64,000 nucleotides of DNA from Rhodococcus sp. 06-235-1A (GTDB lineage Bacteria > Actinomycetota > Actinomycetes > Mycobacteriales > Mycobacteriaceae): NCBI RefSeq assembly GCF_002258785.1, contig NZ_NOYI01000018.1:99540-163539 (forward strand). Direction: 5' to 3'. This document shows positions 54,109 to 63,188 of the stretch, piece by piece. Below the pieces are notes generated by a model. That model had not been told where the DNA came from and made no database searches. It saw nothing but the letters and a program-made list of their open reading frames with translations. A program made the position numbers and the translations under genes. Numbering within the stretch: position 1 is the stretch's first letter; every line of letters begins with the position of its first letter.

Positions 54109-54972
54109 CTAGGAGCGCGACCGATCGAGTCGCTCACGCAGCGGTGGTGGCACCAGCAGGTCGGGTGAGTCGTAGCCGGTCAACCGGATCCGGTTGGCCG
54201 GGCCGTCGGTGCACCACTTCATCAGTGACAGAATCGCATTCGGTTCGGCTGCCAACATGTGAATCCGAATCGCCATCCGGTTCGGTTCGTCGAGTCGGTC
54301 GCGGGGACGCTCGACGCCGAGCCCGGTGGCTCGGATGTACAGGACCGGTTCGGTGAATCCACTCCCCCGTTTCTCGGAGGTCCGGTAGGTCGATGCCTCG
54401 TACTGTTCCACGTCGTTCCAGCGCACGAGGATATCGCGGGTACGCGGAAAGAAGAACATCCACGACCGTCTGCGCCTGACGAACCCGTCGGCGAACAAAC
54501 GCAGTTCGACGCTGCTGCGAAACCCGAGCGTCACCAGCAGCACGACGGCGGCAATTCCAGCGATCGGGATGCCTACCGGAGCCAACTTGTCGTTCTCGGA
54601 CAGAGCGACGCCGATGCCTATCGCTGCGATCGACGCGAGCGCGGTCAACCAGAGCTTGGCCCTCCGGGGCGGAATCGACACGCCGCTACCATGCGCGTCG
54701 TCCTCGACGCGCCGGACGAATCCGATCGGGATACCCCACCGAATCACGTTGTCGTTGAGACCGATCCAGGTGCAGATCACAAAGGCCAGCAGAGCCATCG
54801 AACCGATGTCGATCCAATCTCCGTCACCGCGGATCGCAAGCTGCCCTCGATAAACTGAAATCGATACCACTGCAATGGTGGCAATGATGGCCTGCCACAG
54901 TCGACCCAATGTGTTCGGCCAGTGCGGCACCCAGATGGGTCGTTCTGCGTCGGTGTACTTTGTCTCGCTCAT
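54109..54972 (-). CDS. Membrane protein B (paralogue of 51783-52730)
   Basis: A 287-residue membrane protein with GGGGGA ahead of the ATG at 54972. Two pairs of hydrophobic helices (about 28-75 and 112-150) precede a soluble domain (RSSVELRLFADGFVRRRRSW). The C-terminal signature is AEPNAILSLMKWCTDGPANR, then LLVPPPLRERLDRSR. That tail aligns closely with the protein at 51783-52730, so the two are diverged copies flanking the EspC/WxG pair. Longer upstream starts overlap the divergent MFS gene and are rejected. Confidence 0.72.
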   Translation of the reverse strand: MSETKYTDAERPIWVPHWPNTLGRLWQAIIATIAVVSISVYRGQLAIRGDGDWIDIGSMALLAFVICTWIGLNDNVIRWGIPIGFVRRVEDDAHGSGVSIPPRRAKLWLTALASIAAIGIGVALSENDKLAPVGIPIAGIAAVVLLVTLGFRSSVELRLFADGFVRRRRSWMFFFPRTRDILVRWNDVEQYEASTYRTSEKRGSGFTEPVLYIRATGLGVERPRDRLDEPNRMAIRIHMLAAEPNAILSLMKWCTDGPANRIRLTGYDSPDLLVPPPLRERLDRSRS

Positions 54973-55099
54973 GTGTCCCCCGCTGTCGGCATCAGAAGTT
55001 GGACGCGCTGGAGGCTCGCCCGGTTCCCTCATGTCCGTTTCGCGAGCCGAAGATACGACGCGTACCGTTGACCCGGCTAACGACCTAGGGGGTACCGCA

Positions 55100-56212
55100 A
55101 TGAACGGCCGTCGACTGTCGTTCGCCGCCGCTGCCGGACTCGCGGCGGCGATGGGCGTCGGACGATTCGTGTTCACGCCGCTGCTGCCGATCATGGTCGA
55201 CGCGGCTGAGGTGACGCCGAGCAGCGGTGCCGTCATCGCGACCGCGAACTACGCCGGCTATCTCGTCGGCGCAATCGTGCTGTCCGTGCGCCCGGCGATC
55301 AACACGACGACATCGTTCCGACTGTGGACAGTGGTCCTCGTCGCCAGCGAGTTGGCCATGGCTGCAGTCCATTCCACCGCAGCGTTCTCCGCACTGCGAT
55401 TCCTGGCGGGCCTGGCGAGCGCCGCGGTCTTCATCGCGTGCGCGAGCACCGTTACGAAGCATCGCGCCGACGGTGCCTCACCCGGTATCGCGTTCGGTGG
55501 TGTCGGCGCAGGCATCGCGGCGTCGGGAATTCTGACGCTGCTTCTCGGACCGCACCTGTCCTGGGAGGCGCTGTGGATGTGCTCGGCGCTGCTGACGGTG
55601 GTCCTCGTCGCCCCGGCGTGGACGCTGCGGGTGCATGCCGAGCCCGCAACGCGGACCGCGCCCGGCGACATCGACGGCACGACCCGAACGGTATGGCGGA
55701 CATTGCTGTTCGCGTACTTCTTGGAGGGCCTCGGTTACATCATCGTCGGCACGTTTCTCGTGGCGGCGGTCGGTGGCCACGGCAGTACGTCGGTGGGTCC
55801 GGCGGTGTGGGTCGTCGTCGGGTTCGCCGCAGTGCCGGCGACGGTGTTGTGGCAGGCAGTCGCCCGCCGAACCACCCTGCTCAACGCCTTGGTGGCTGCG
55901 TTCGCGTTACAGTCGATCGCAGCAGTACTCCCCGCCCTGACCGGGAACACCGTCGCCGCCGTGTTCTCGGCTCTGCTGTTCGGCGGAACGTTCATGGGCA
56001 TCACGATGCTGACGATGAGCGCCGCCCAGACACTGCCCATCGGACGTACCGCGGCAACACTGACTGCGGTCTACGGCGTCGGGCAGGTGGTCGGCCCGCT
56101 GATCGTCGCACCCGCCATCGGCGACTCCTATTCGATCGCCTTCGCCATCGCGACCGGAGTCCTGGTGCTGGGAACCGCGGCTTCCCTTCGGGTGTTGCGG
56201 TCGCCTGCGTAG
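55100..56212 (+). CDS. YbfB/YjiJ-type MFS transporter
   Basis: A 370-residue transporter of the MFS_4 group (YbfB/YjiJ): AAAAGLAAAMGVGRFVFTPLLPIM, with the GxGRFxxTPLLPxM motif at the first helix, and ATANYAGYLVGA. About 11-12 hydrophobic segments. The substrate is unknown. ATG at 55100; the longer open frame starts at 54875 within the opposing gene and is a shadow. Confidence 0.85.
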   Translation: MNGRRLSFAAAAGLAAAMGVGRFVFTPLLPIMVDAAEVTPSSGAVIATANYAGYLVGAIVLSVRPAINTTTSFRLWTVVLVASELAMAAVHSTAAFSALRFLAGLASAAVFIACASTVTKHRADGASPGIAFGGVGAGIAASGILTLLLGPHLSWEALWMCSALLTVVLVAPAWTLRVHAEPATRTAPGDIDGTTRTVWRTLLFAYFLEGLGYIIVGTFLVAAVGGHGSTSVGPAVWVVVGFAAVPATVLWQAVARRTTLLNALVAAFALQSIAAVLPALTGNTVAAVFSALLFGGTFMGITMLTMSAAQTLPIGRTAATLTAVYGVGQVVGPLIVAPAIGDSYSIAFAIATGVLVLGTAASLRVLRSPA

Positions 56213-56418
56213 GGCCACCCGCAAAACCGGTTGGGTGCTGGCAGGAATATCGCCACGTGACGGAGATCGCGCTGGGCCTCTACCTGGGCTTTCCTCTTGC
56301 GATAGCGATCTCGCTGCACTTTCATGTTTGATACGCCCTCGGCACAGGGAAGGCGTCGAACTGGCGCACGTGAGGCACATCGATCCGAACGCGCCACTAC
56401 ATCCGAGGAGAATTGCAC

Positions 56419-58170
56419 ATGCCCACCACAGTGGCCGATCAGCTCGTTCGAGGACTCGTCGACGCCGGCGTACAACGCATCTACGGCATCGTCGGCGACA
56501 GTCTCAATCCTGTGGTCGACGCAGTGCGTCGCACCGGCGGATCGGCCAAGGGCGGCATCGACTGGATTCATGTACGCCACGAGGAGGCCGCTGCGTTCGC
56601 TGCTTCCGCCGACGCGCAGACCACCGGCGCGCTGGCCGTGTGTGCGGGTTCGTGCGGCCCGGGCAACCTGCATCTGATCAACGGCCTGTTCGACGCACAC
56701 CGTTCCGGCGCACCGGTTCTGGCGATCGCGTCGCACATTCCCAGCAGTGAGATCGGCTCGGGTTACTTCCAGGAGACGCACCCGGATCGCCTCTTCGGAG
56801 AATGCTCGCTCTACAACGAATTCGTCTCCACCGCCGAGCAGGCACCCCGCGTGTTCCGTGCGGCGATCAATGCCGCCATCACCGGCGGCGGAGTGTCGGT
56901 GCTGACGCTCCCCGGCGACATCGCCGAATTGTCGGCCGCCGGATCGATGGACCCGATTGCCATTCCCTCGACACCGGTCGTCACCCCGCCTGCGGCGGAC
57001 ATCCAGACACTGGCCGACGCCATCAACAACGCCGAGAAGGTAGCCATCTTCGCCGGCTACGGAGTCAAGGGTGCTCACGACGAGGTGGTGGCATTCGCCG
57101 ACACCATCGGTGCTCCCGTCGGACATTCGTTGCGCGGCAAGGAATTCATCCAGTACGACAACCCGTACGACGTCGGCATGACGGGGCTGCTCGGCTACGG
57201 AGCTGCGCATGCCGGGATCCACGACGCGGATCTGCTCATCCTGCTCGGCACCGACTTTCCGTATCAGCAGTTCCTTCCCGAGGACGTCACGACCGCGCAG
57301 ATCGACATCGATCCCACGAAGCTGGGGCGTCGAACCTCGGTGCAGTACCCCATCCACGGCGATGTTCGGGCAACCCTGAATGCGTTGCAGCCGTTGGTCA
57401 CCCGCAAGATCGACCGCCGCTACGTGGAGAAGTGGGTCGACAAGCACAACGACCTGATGGGTAAGACCGTCGGCGCGTACACCCGCAACGCCGAGAAGCT
57501 CATTCCGATCCACCCCGAGTACGCTGCCTCGGTGCTCGACGACCTCGCCGCTGACGACGCCGTGTTCACCACGGACACCGGCATGTGCAACGTGTGGACC
57601 GCGCGATACATCAACCCCACCGGTAGAAGAGCTTTCGTAGCATCGATGCTGCACGGCTCGATGGCCAACGCGTTGCCGCACGCCATCGGTGCACAGTTCG
57701 CCAACCCCGGCCGTCAGGTGGTCTCGATCTCGGGCGACGGCGGCTTCTCGATGCTGCTCTCGGAACTCCTGACCGTCGCGATGTACAAGCTGCCCGTCAA
57801 GATCGTGCTGTTCGACAATTCGACGCTGGGCATGGTCAAGGCCGAGATGCTCGTCGACGGCCTGCCCGACTTCGGCGTGGACGTGCCCCAGGTCGACTAC
57901 ACCGGCATCGCAGCCGCAGCGGGCCTTCACGCGCAACGCGTCGAGAAGCCCGAGGACATCCGCAGCGCGCTCGAGGCTGCTTTCGCGGTCGACGGCCCGG
58001 CACTGGTCCAGCTGATCACCGATCCGCTCGCGCTGTCGGTGCCGCCGACCATCACCGGGGAGCAGATCAAGGGATTCGCGCTCGCGATGAGCAAGGTCGT
58101 CCTCAACGGGGGCGTCGGCGAAGCGGTTCGGATGGCCAAGTCGAATCTGCGCAACGTGCCGCGTCCGTAA
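56419..58170 (+). CDS. poxB: Pyruvate dehydrogenase (quinone) / pyruvate oxidase-type TPP enzyme
   Basis: A 583-residue thiamine-diphosphate enzyme. Catalytic Glu in VRHEEAAAFAASA, then CAGSCGPGNLHLINGL. The TPP motif is GDGGFSMLLSEL through KIVLFDNSTLG, followed by GMVKAEML. PoxB oxidatively decarboxylates pyruvate to acetate and CO2 with electrons to quinone, at the membrane. GAGGAG lies at 56404-56409 ahead of the ATG at 56419. The mild difference from PDC/ILV-type enzymes supports poxB. An exceptionally strong hairpin follows the stop. Confidence 0.87.
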   Translation: MPTTVADQLVRGLVDAGVQRIYGIVGDSLNPVVDAVRRTGGSAKGGIDWIHVRHEEAAAFAASADAQTTGALAVCAGSCGPGNLHLINGLFDAHRSGAPVLAIASHIPSSEIGSGYFQETHPDRLFGECSLYNEFVSTAEQAPRVFRAAINAAITGGGVSVLTLPGDIAELSAAGSMDPIAIPSTPVVTPPAADIQTLADAINNAEKVAIFAGYGVKGAHDEVVAFADTIGAPVGHSLRGKEFIQYDNPYDVGMTGLLGYGAAHAGIHDADLLILLGTDFPYQQFLPEDVTTAQIDIDPTKLGRRTSVQYPIHGDVRATLNALQPLVTRKIDRRYVEKWVDKHNDLMGKTVGAYTRNAEKLIPIHPEYAASVLDDLAADDAVFTTDTGMCNVWTARYINPTGRRAFVASMLHGSMANALPHAIGAQFANPGRQVVSISGDGGFSMLLSELLTVAMYKLPVKIVLFDNSTLGMVKAEMLVDGLPDFGVDVPQVDYTGIAAAAGLHAQRVEKPEDIRSALEAAFAVDGPALVQLITDPLALSVPPTITGEQIKGFALAMSKVVLNGGVGEAVRMAKSNLRNVPRP

Positions 58171-58186
58171 GTCGGATTGCAGCCAA

Positions 58187-58227
58187 GAATATCGGCGCGA
58201 CGGGACTCACCCGTCGCGCCGATATTC
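58187..58227 (+). terminator. 18-bp perfect-stem terminator after poxB
   Basis: Arms 58187-58204 and 58210-58227 are perfectly complementary over 18 bases with a 5-base loop (ACTCA), GC-rich core, 17 bases after the stop. Very stable, but without a long T-run, as is common for actinobacterial terminators. Confidence 0.85.
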
Positions 58228-58437
58228 GGGTCGGTACCTCGAGCGTCAACGAACCGATGCGCACCATCTTCGGCGTCCAGCACACGCCGAAGGGGTGATC
58301 GAGCGACCGGTATTCACATTGCCGAAGCGCACAATCCACTCCCGGCCGGTGTCGAACGTAGGAACAGCGGTTATTGTCGACGGACCGCCCAAACCGGACA
58401 TTGCGATCCGGGACTCGACCGTCCGGAAGGCACAACC

Positions 58438-59142
58438 ATGGCCATCGACTACACCCGCAAACCCTCGACCGGGCAGAACTCGGCAGGGCAACCCGGAGCA
58501 CCGATCAGTCTGAGCAAGGTGACGCTGTCCAAGGCATCGCCGACCATCAGCCTGACCAAGTCCGGCGAGAAGCAGGGCTCGATGCGGGTGAACCTCAACT
58601 GGTCGTCCGGCGCACCCGCAGCGCAGCCGAAGAAGAAGGGCTTCCTGGCCAAGTTGGCTGCGGCGTCGTACGGCTCCGGCGGTGTGGATCTCGACCTCGG
58701 GTGCCTCTACGAACTGCGGGACGGCTCCAAGGGCGTGGTCCAGGCACTCGGCAACAGCTTCGGTTCGCTTCAGGATGCGCCGTTCATCGCACTCGACGGT
58801 GACGACCGTTCCGGTTCGGTCAGCGGCGGCGAGAACATGCACATCAATCTTGCCCACCCCGAGAAGTTCGCACGAATCCTGATCTTCGCGATGATCTACG
58901 ACGGCGCACCCAACTGGGCGGCCGTGGACGGAGTGGTGACGCTGTACCCCACCAGCGGCCCGCAGGTGGAGGTGCGACTCGACTCGGCCGAGAACTCGGC
59001 ACGGATCTGCTCGATCGCGTTGTTGGAGAACACGTCTGCGGGGATCACCGTCACCCGCGAGGTGGAGTACATCCAGGGCAGCCAGGCCGACCTGGACAAG
59101 AAGTACGGTTGGGGACTGCGCTGGGCGGCGGGCCGCAAGTAG
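58438..59142 (+). CDS. TerD-family protein
   Basis: A 234-residue TerD-domain protein (tellurium/stress resistance family, calcium-binding type). The N-terminal extension (about 60 residues) contains two repeats of the form ISL-x-K-x-x-x-SK (SLSKVTLSKASPTISLTK). The domain then reads VDLDLGCLYELRDGSKGVVQ, DGDDRSGSVSGGENMHINL and VEVRLDSAENSARICSIALL. GGAAGG lies upstream of the ATG at 58438. No other ter genes are seen. It ends one base from the convergent dinB stop. Confidence 0.82.
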   Translation: MAIDYTRKPSTGQNSAGQPGAPISLSKVTLSKASPTISLTKSGEKQGSMRVNLNWSSGAPAAQPKKKGFLAKLAAASYGSGGVDLDLGCLYELRDGSKGVVQALGNSFGSLQDAPFIALDGDDRSGSVSGGENMHINLAHPEKFARILIFAMIYDGAPNWAAVDGVVTLYPTSGPQVEVRLDSAENSARICSIALLENTSAGITVTREVEYIQGSQADLDKKYGWGLRWAAGRK

Positions 59143-60210
59143 TCAGAGAGGTTGCGGCGGAGTCATTTCCAGCCGGACGCCGATCAAGCGGACTTGTCGA
59201 CTGTGGTCGAGACGATCCACGAGGGAAACCGCGGCGGCAGTCAGGGTTGCCGGATCGAAGGTCGGCGAGCCGGCGATCGGCGCGCTGACTGTGTGCGTCT
59301 CGAACGGCGCATAGCGGATCTTCAATGCCGCCCGGACGGCCGGCCGGTTGTCGGCTTCGATGTCCGCCAACACCTTCGACGTCAGAGCCGCGACCTCGTC
59401 TCGAATGACCGACCAATCTGCGACGTTGGTCTGGAACGTGACCTCGCGACTGTGCGAACGCGCAACCCATGGCTCGGACGTGACCGGCGCGAGGTCGATT
59501 CCCCGCCCCTTCGTTCCGAGCCACGGACCGATCTTCGGCCCGAAAGCCGCAGCGAGGTCCGCATCGTCGGCGTCGGCCAGTTCTCGAACCGTCGCGATGC
59601 CAAGCGCGGTCAGCCTCTTGGAGATCTTCTTGCCGATTCCCCACAACGCGTCGGTACCGCGATCGCCCATCACGTCGAACCAATTGTCCTGCGTCAGGCG
59701 ATAGATGCCCTGCGGCTTGTCGAAGTCGGTGGCGATCTTGGCTCGTAGCTTGTTGTCCCCGATACCCACCGAGCAGTGCAGCCCCGTCGCGTCGAACACG
59801 GCGTCGTGCACCGTACGCGCGAAGCGCTCCGGGTCATCGGTCTCCACCCCGAGAAACGCCTCGTCCCAGCCGATCACCTCGACCACGACGCCCAACGTCC
59901 TCAGCGTGTCCATCACCATCGTCGACGCCTCGTCGTATGCGGGTTTGTCGACGGGAAGAAACACTGCGTCGGGGATCTTCTTTGCGGCGATGCGTAGCGG
60001 CATTCCGGAACCGACACCCTTGGCTCTCGCCTCGTACGAGGCCGTCGAGACCACACCACGCTCGGTGGGATCTCCCCTACCTCCGACCACCACTGGTTTA
60101 CCCGCCAGATCGGGGTTGCGCAGCACTTCGACGGCAGCGATGAACTGGTCGAGGTCGACGTGCAGAACCCATCGACGACGCCCTGGGTCGGTCGGTGTGC
60201 TCCCGGTCAT
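59143..60210 (-). CDS. dinB2: Y-family DNA polymerase IV, DinB2-type
   Basis: A 355-residue Y-family translesion polymerase. Catalytic carboxylates are Asp19 and Asp21 (HVDLDQFIAAVE), Asp116 and Glu117 (GWDEAFLG). At the steric-gate position, Phe or Tyr in most DinB, the residue is Ile24 (DLDQFIA). In Mycobacterium smegmatis DinB2 the same position is a non-aromatic Leu, and that enzyme incorporates ribonucleotides readily (established for that protein). The fingers' YEARAKGVGSGMP is intact. No clear beta-clamp motif at the C-terminus (ending EMTPPQPL). This supports a DinB2 assignment. Confidence 0.87.
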   Translation of the reverse strand: MTGSTPTDPGRRRWVLHVDLDQFIAAVEVLRNPDLAGKPVVVGGRGDPTERGVVSTASYEARAKGVGSGMPLRIAAKKIPDAVFLPVDKPAYDEASTMVMDTLRTLGVVVEVIGWDEAFLGVETDDPERFARTVHDAVFDATGLHCSVGIGDNKLRAKIATDFDKPQGIYRLTQDNWFDVMGDRGTDALWGIGKKISKRLTALGIATVRELADADDADLAAAFGPKIGPWLGTKGRGIDLAPVTSEPWVARSHSREVTFQTNVADWSVIRDEVAALTSKVLADIEADNRPAVRAALKIRYAPFETHTVSAPIAGSPTFDPATLTAAAVSLVDRLDHSRQVRLIGVRLEMTPPQPL

Positions 60211-60244
60211 GATGCCCAGTGTGCCCGTGGTGTCTCATGACGCA

Positions 60245-60673
60245 ATGACGAAATCGATATCTCGCACCATCGGCCGGATCGTACTCGGGGCGTTCCTCGT
60301 CTTCGCCGGTCTGAGCCACCTGTTCTGGGCGCGCACGACTTTCGGGGCCCAGGTGCCGGGGTGGGTGCCGCTGAGCGCCGACTTCGTCGTACTGGCGTCG
60401 GGGGTCGTCGAGATCGTGCTCGGGCTGGCACTGCTGTTCTGGACTGCTCGTGCACCGCTCGTCGGTTGGGTGGTCGCGGCCTTCTTCGTAGCGGTCTTCC
60501 CCGGCAACATTTCGCAGTTCGTCACCCACACCGACGCGTTCGGCCTCGACTCCGACACAGCACGAGGAATCCGATTGCTGTTCCAGCCACTGTTGATCCT
60601 GTGGGCGCTGTGGTGCACCGGAGCATGGGCGCAGTATCGACTGTCACGACACGGGCGCAGCCGGAGTCAGTAG
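60245..60673 (+). CDS. DoxX-family membrane protein
   Basis: A 142-residue DoxX-like protein: RTIGRIVLGAFLVFAGLSHLFWARTTF with the characteristic GLSHLFW end, then VLASGVVEIVLGLALLFW, GWVVAAFFVAVFPGNISQF and LLFQPLLILWALW, giving four helices. ATG at 60245; the frame extends upstream but that part overlaps dinB. Ends seven bases into the convergent 2OG-oxygenase gene. Confidence 0.82.
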   Translation: MTKSISRTIGRIVLGAFLVFAGLSHLFWARTTFGAQVPGWVPLSADFVVLASGVVEIVLGLALLFWTARAPLVGWVVAAFFVAVFPGNISQFVTHTDAFGLDSDTARGIRLLFQPLLILWALWCTGAWAQYRLSRHGRSRSQ

Positions 60674-61659
60674 GCGGACCGCTGCCCGGCAGGAACGATG
60701 CCGTGGTGCAACTGCGCCACGTCGGGGTGCGCTCGTGTGCGGGACTTCCACGCGTTCTCGCCGTAGGTGCTGTAGATGGGGTTGTCGGGGTCGTTCTCGA
60801 CACCCCGTGAGTGCAGTGCCAACTCGGGCGGCAGTTCGATGACCGGTACGACGGCATCGAGCGCCGGGCTCAAGAAGTGTGGCACCGATATCCGGTCGAT
60901 GCCGGGCCCCGGCGCGACCACCCGGTGCCGCGTGGCCCGGAGATAGCCGCCGGTCGCCACTTCCAACAACTCGCCGATGTTGACGATGAATGCTCCGGCC
61001 AAGGGCGGCACATCGATCCACGTATCGGGAGTCGTCTCCACCTGCAGCCCGACCGACTCGGGTTCGACGAGAAGCAGGGTCAGCACACCGGAGTCCTTGT
61101 GTGCGCCGACGCCCTGTGAGTGGTCAGGCGTGCCCGGGTAGCGCACGACCTTCATCAGGGTGGCGGGCGCGGTGGCGAATGCCTCGTCGAACACGCTCTG
61201 GGATGCGCCGAGCGACTGCGCCCAATGCCGGAGGAGACGCAGGCCGAGGCTCGAGACCGTCCGCTCCCACTGCTCGAACGTCTCCCGGAATCCTGCTGGC
61301 TGCGAGGGCCACAGATTGGGGCCCTGGAGATTCCAGTAGCCTTCTGCGCCCTCGATGGCAGGACGTTCGGGTCCGATGTCGATCTGCTCCCGCCAATCCA
61401 CTCGGCCGTTGGTCAGCTCTCCACCCACCCGCGAATAGCCGCGGAAGTGAGGGCTTTTCAGCTGACTGATCTCGTCCTTGACATCGTCCGACACAGCGAA
61501 GAACTCCCGTGCCAGACGCAGCACGTCGTGCATTCGCTCGGTCTCGATCCCGTGCCCGACGAGGTAGAAGAAGCCCGACCGATGGGCGGCCTCGCGTAGT
61601 GCCCGCTCGAACGCGGAGGGGTCGTTTTCGGCCGAAGCCAGATCGAGAACAGGAAGCAT
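60667..61659 (-). CDS. 2-oxoglutarate/Fe(II) oxygenase (isopenicillin N synthase-like)
   Basis: A 330-residue 2OG-Fe(II) dioxygenase. Iron ligands: His187-x-Asp189 (GAHKDSG) and His245 (ATRHRVV); 2-oxoglutarate contacts Arg256-x-Ser258 (DRISV). The DIOX_N part (RSGFFYLVGHGIETERMHDV) is present. Members act in antibiotic, plant-hormone or amino-acid oxidation; the substrate here is unknown. The start ATG at 61659 gives the family N-terminus (MLPVLDLASAEN). Overlaps the DoxX 3' end by seven bases. Confidence 0.87.
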   Translation of the reverse strand: MLPVLDLASAENDPSAFERALREAAHRSGFFYLVGHGIETERMHDVLRLAREFFAVSDDVKDEISQLKSPHFRGYSRVGGELTNGRVDWREQIDIGPERPAIEGAEGYWNLQGPNLWPSQPAGFRETFEQWERTVSSLGLRLLRHWAQSLGASQSVFDEAFATAPATLMKVVRYPGTPDHSQGVGAHKDSGVLTLLLVEPESVGLQVETTPDTWIDVPPLAGAFIVNIGELLEVATGGYLRATRHRVVAPGPGIDRISVPHFLSPALDAVVPVIELPPELALHSRGVENDPDNPIYSTYGENAWKSRTRAHPDVAQLHHGIVPAGQRSAY

Positions 61660-61746
61660 GCTCGCGATTGTCCTCCCCACCTGACGCGTCGGCCAGCACT
61701 GTTGAGGTTCCGTGAATATCCATGTGCGAATGCCACACTGGACACC

Positions 61747-62415
61747 ATGAGCCCTGAAGCACTCGACATCACCGTCGTCGGTCACGGCGCAGCCACGTAT
61801 CCACCCGAACAGTGCACCCTGTCGCTGAGTGTGCGTGCCGACGGACGTACAGCAGAGTCCGCCTCAGAGCCCGCCCAGCAGCTCGTCCGCGAACTGACCC
61901 GGCTCGTCGAGCCGCTCTACAACAGCGACGGTGGCCCCATCGATCGATGGTCGGTGGACCAGGTTCGACACTCCCGGAACCGCCCCTTCAATCACGACGG
62001 CGAACAATTGCCGTACGTCTACCAGGCCGAGGCCTCGGTGGAAGTGCAGTTCAGCCAACTCGATCTGGTCGACGCGTTCGTCTATGCCGCCTCGGCCCTC
62101 GAGGGGGTGTCGATCGATCACTTCGCTTGGGACCTCACTGAATCCAGCAGAACTGCTCACACCCTTGCAGTTCGAGAACTCGCCGTGCGGGACGCTGTCG
62201 CCAAAGCCGAGGCCTACGCGTCGAGTCTGGGGCGAACGAGCGTGCATGCTGTCGCGATAGCCGATCCAGGTCTGCTGCCGGGCATCGCCGAGCACGGCGT
62301 CCCCGATGCCTCCCCGCGCATGTTCGCCGCGAAGTCTGCCCCGGCCGGATTCGCACTCAAACCCGAGAACATCACGATCGCTGCGAGCGTGCACGCCCGA
62401 TTCACCGCTACCTGA
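61747..62415 (+). CDS. SIMPL (DUF541) domain protein
   Basis: A 222-residue SIMPL/DUF541 protein. Opening ITVVGHGAATYPPEQCTLSL is typical, then YVYQAEASVEVQFSQLDLVD, LAVRDAVAKAEAYASSLGRT. No signal peptide, unlike many members, so cytoplasmic. SIMPL proteins are linked to signalling and stress, with no set enzymatic activity. Divergent from the 2OG oxygenase. Confidence 0.82.
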   Translation: MSPEALDITVVGHGAATYPPEQCTLSLSVRADGRTAESASEPAQQLVRELTRLVEPLYNSDGGPIDRWSVDQVRHSRNRPFNHDGEQLPYVYQAEASVEVQFSQLDLVDAFVYAASALEGVSIDHFAWDLTESSRTAHTLAVRELAVRDAVAKAEAYASSLGRTSVHAVAIADPGLLPGIAEHGVPDASPRMFAAKSAPAGFALKPENITIAASVHARFTAT

Positions 62416-62438
62416 CACTGCGCGCATACGCTCGAATC

Positions 62439-63188
62439 ATGAATCGAGACGATGCCCGACGCCTCTGGCCGCGGCCACCACTGCTGCCTCGTCCGATCCT
62501 GATGGATCAACGATGGGAACGGCTGGTCTTTCTGCACTGGCGGATTCCGAGCTCGGTGGTCGCTCCGTTGCTTCCCCGAGGGTGTGTTCCCGACGAATTC
62601 GACGGTTCGTCCTGGGTCGGGTTGATCGGCTTCCACATGGTCGGTGCCGGTCTGGGTTACCGACACCCCGTTCCGTACTTCGGCACGTTCGGCGAAATCA
62701 ACGTTCGCCTGTACTCCGTCGACGCCGAGGGCAGACGCGGCGTCGTATTCCGGTCGCTGGAGGCGTCCAGGCTGGCAGTCGTGTTGGGCACCAACGCCGC
62801 TCGCATTCCGTATCGATGGGCATCGATCGACATCGACGACGACACGACAACGATCGGCTACTGCAGCACACGGCTCGCTCCTCCACATCGCGGCGCTACT
62901 ACGGATTTCGGAGTCGTCAGGGGAACACGCGATATGTCCGAGGACGCACTCGCAGTGTTTCTCACCGCGCGATGGGGATTGCACACTTCGCTGGCCGGGC
63001 GGCTGCTGTACGTGCCGAACGTGCACAGGCATTGGCAACTGGTCGACGCGCAACTCACTCATTGCTCCGACGAGCTCGTGGCCGCGGCAGGCATGCCCGA
63101 CGTCAGTACACGTGCGCCGGACTCGGTGCTGTATTCACCGGGTGTCGAAACCCAATTCGGCAAGCCCTACAGAGTTCGCGGTCGATAG
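62439..63188 (+). CDS. DUF2071 (YqjF-like) protein
   Basis: A 249-residue DUF2071 protein. The start MDQRWERLVFLHWRIP, then LLPRGCVPDEFDGSSWVGLI and EINVRLYSVDAEGRRGVVFR are hallmark stretches; it ends VYSPGV-like VLYSPGVETQFGKPYRV. Function is unknown across the family. Its last 22 bases overlap the convergent gene at 63167-63790. Confidence 0.85.
   Translation: MNRDDARRLWPRPPLLPRPILMDQRWERLVFLHWRIPSSVVAPLLPRGCVPDEFDGSSWVGLIGFHMVGAGLGYRHPVPYFGTFGEINVRLYSVDAEGRRGVVFRSLEASRLAVVLGTNAARIPYRWASIDIDDDTTTIGYCSTRLAPPHRGATTDFGVVRGTRDMSEDALAVFLTARWGLHTSLAGRLLYVPNVHRHWQLVDAQLTHCSDELVAAAGMPDVSTRAPDSVLYSPGVETQFGKPYRVRGR

Noticed and set aside
54973..55236. N-terminal extension of the membrane protein at 54109
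   Set aside because: Overlaps the divergent MFS gene and lacks a protein-like pattern; ATG 54972 has a better ribosome binding site.
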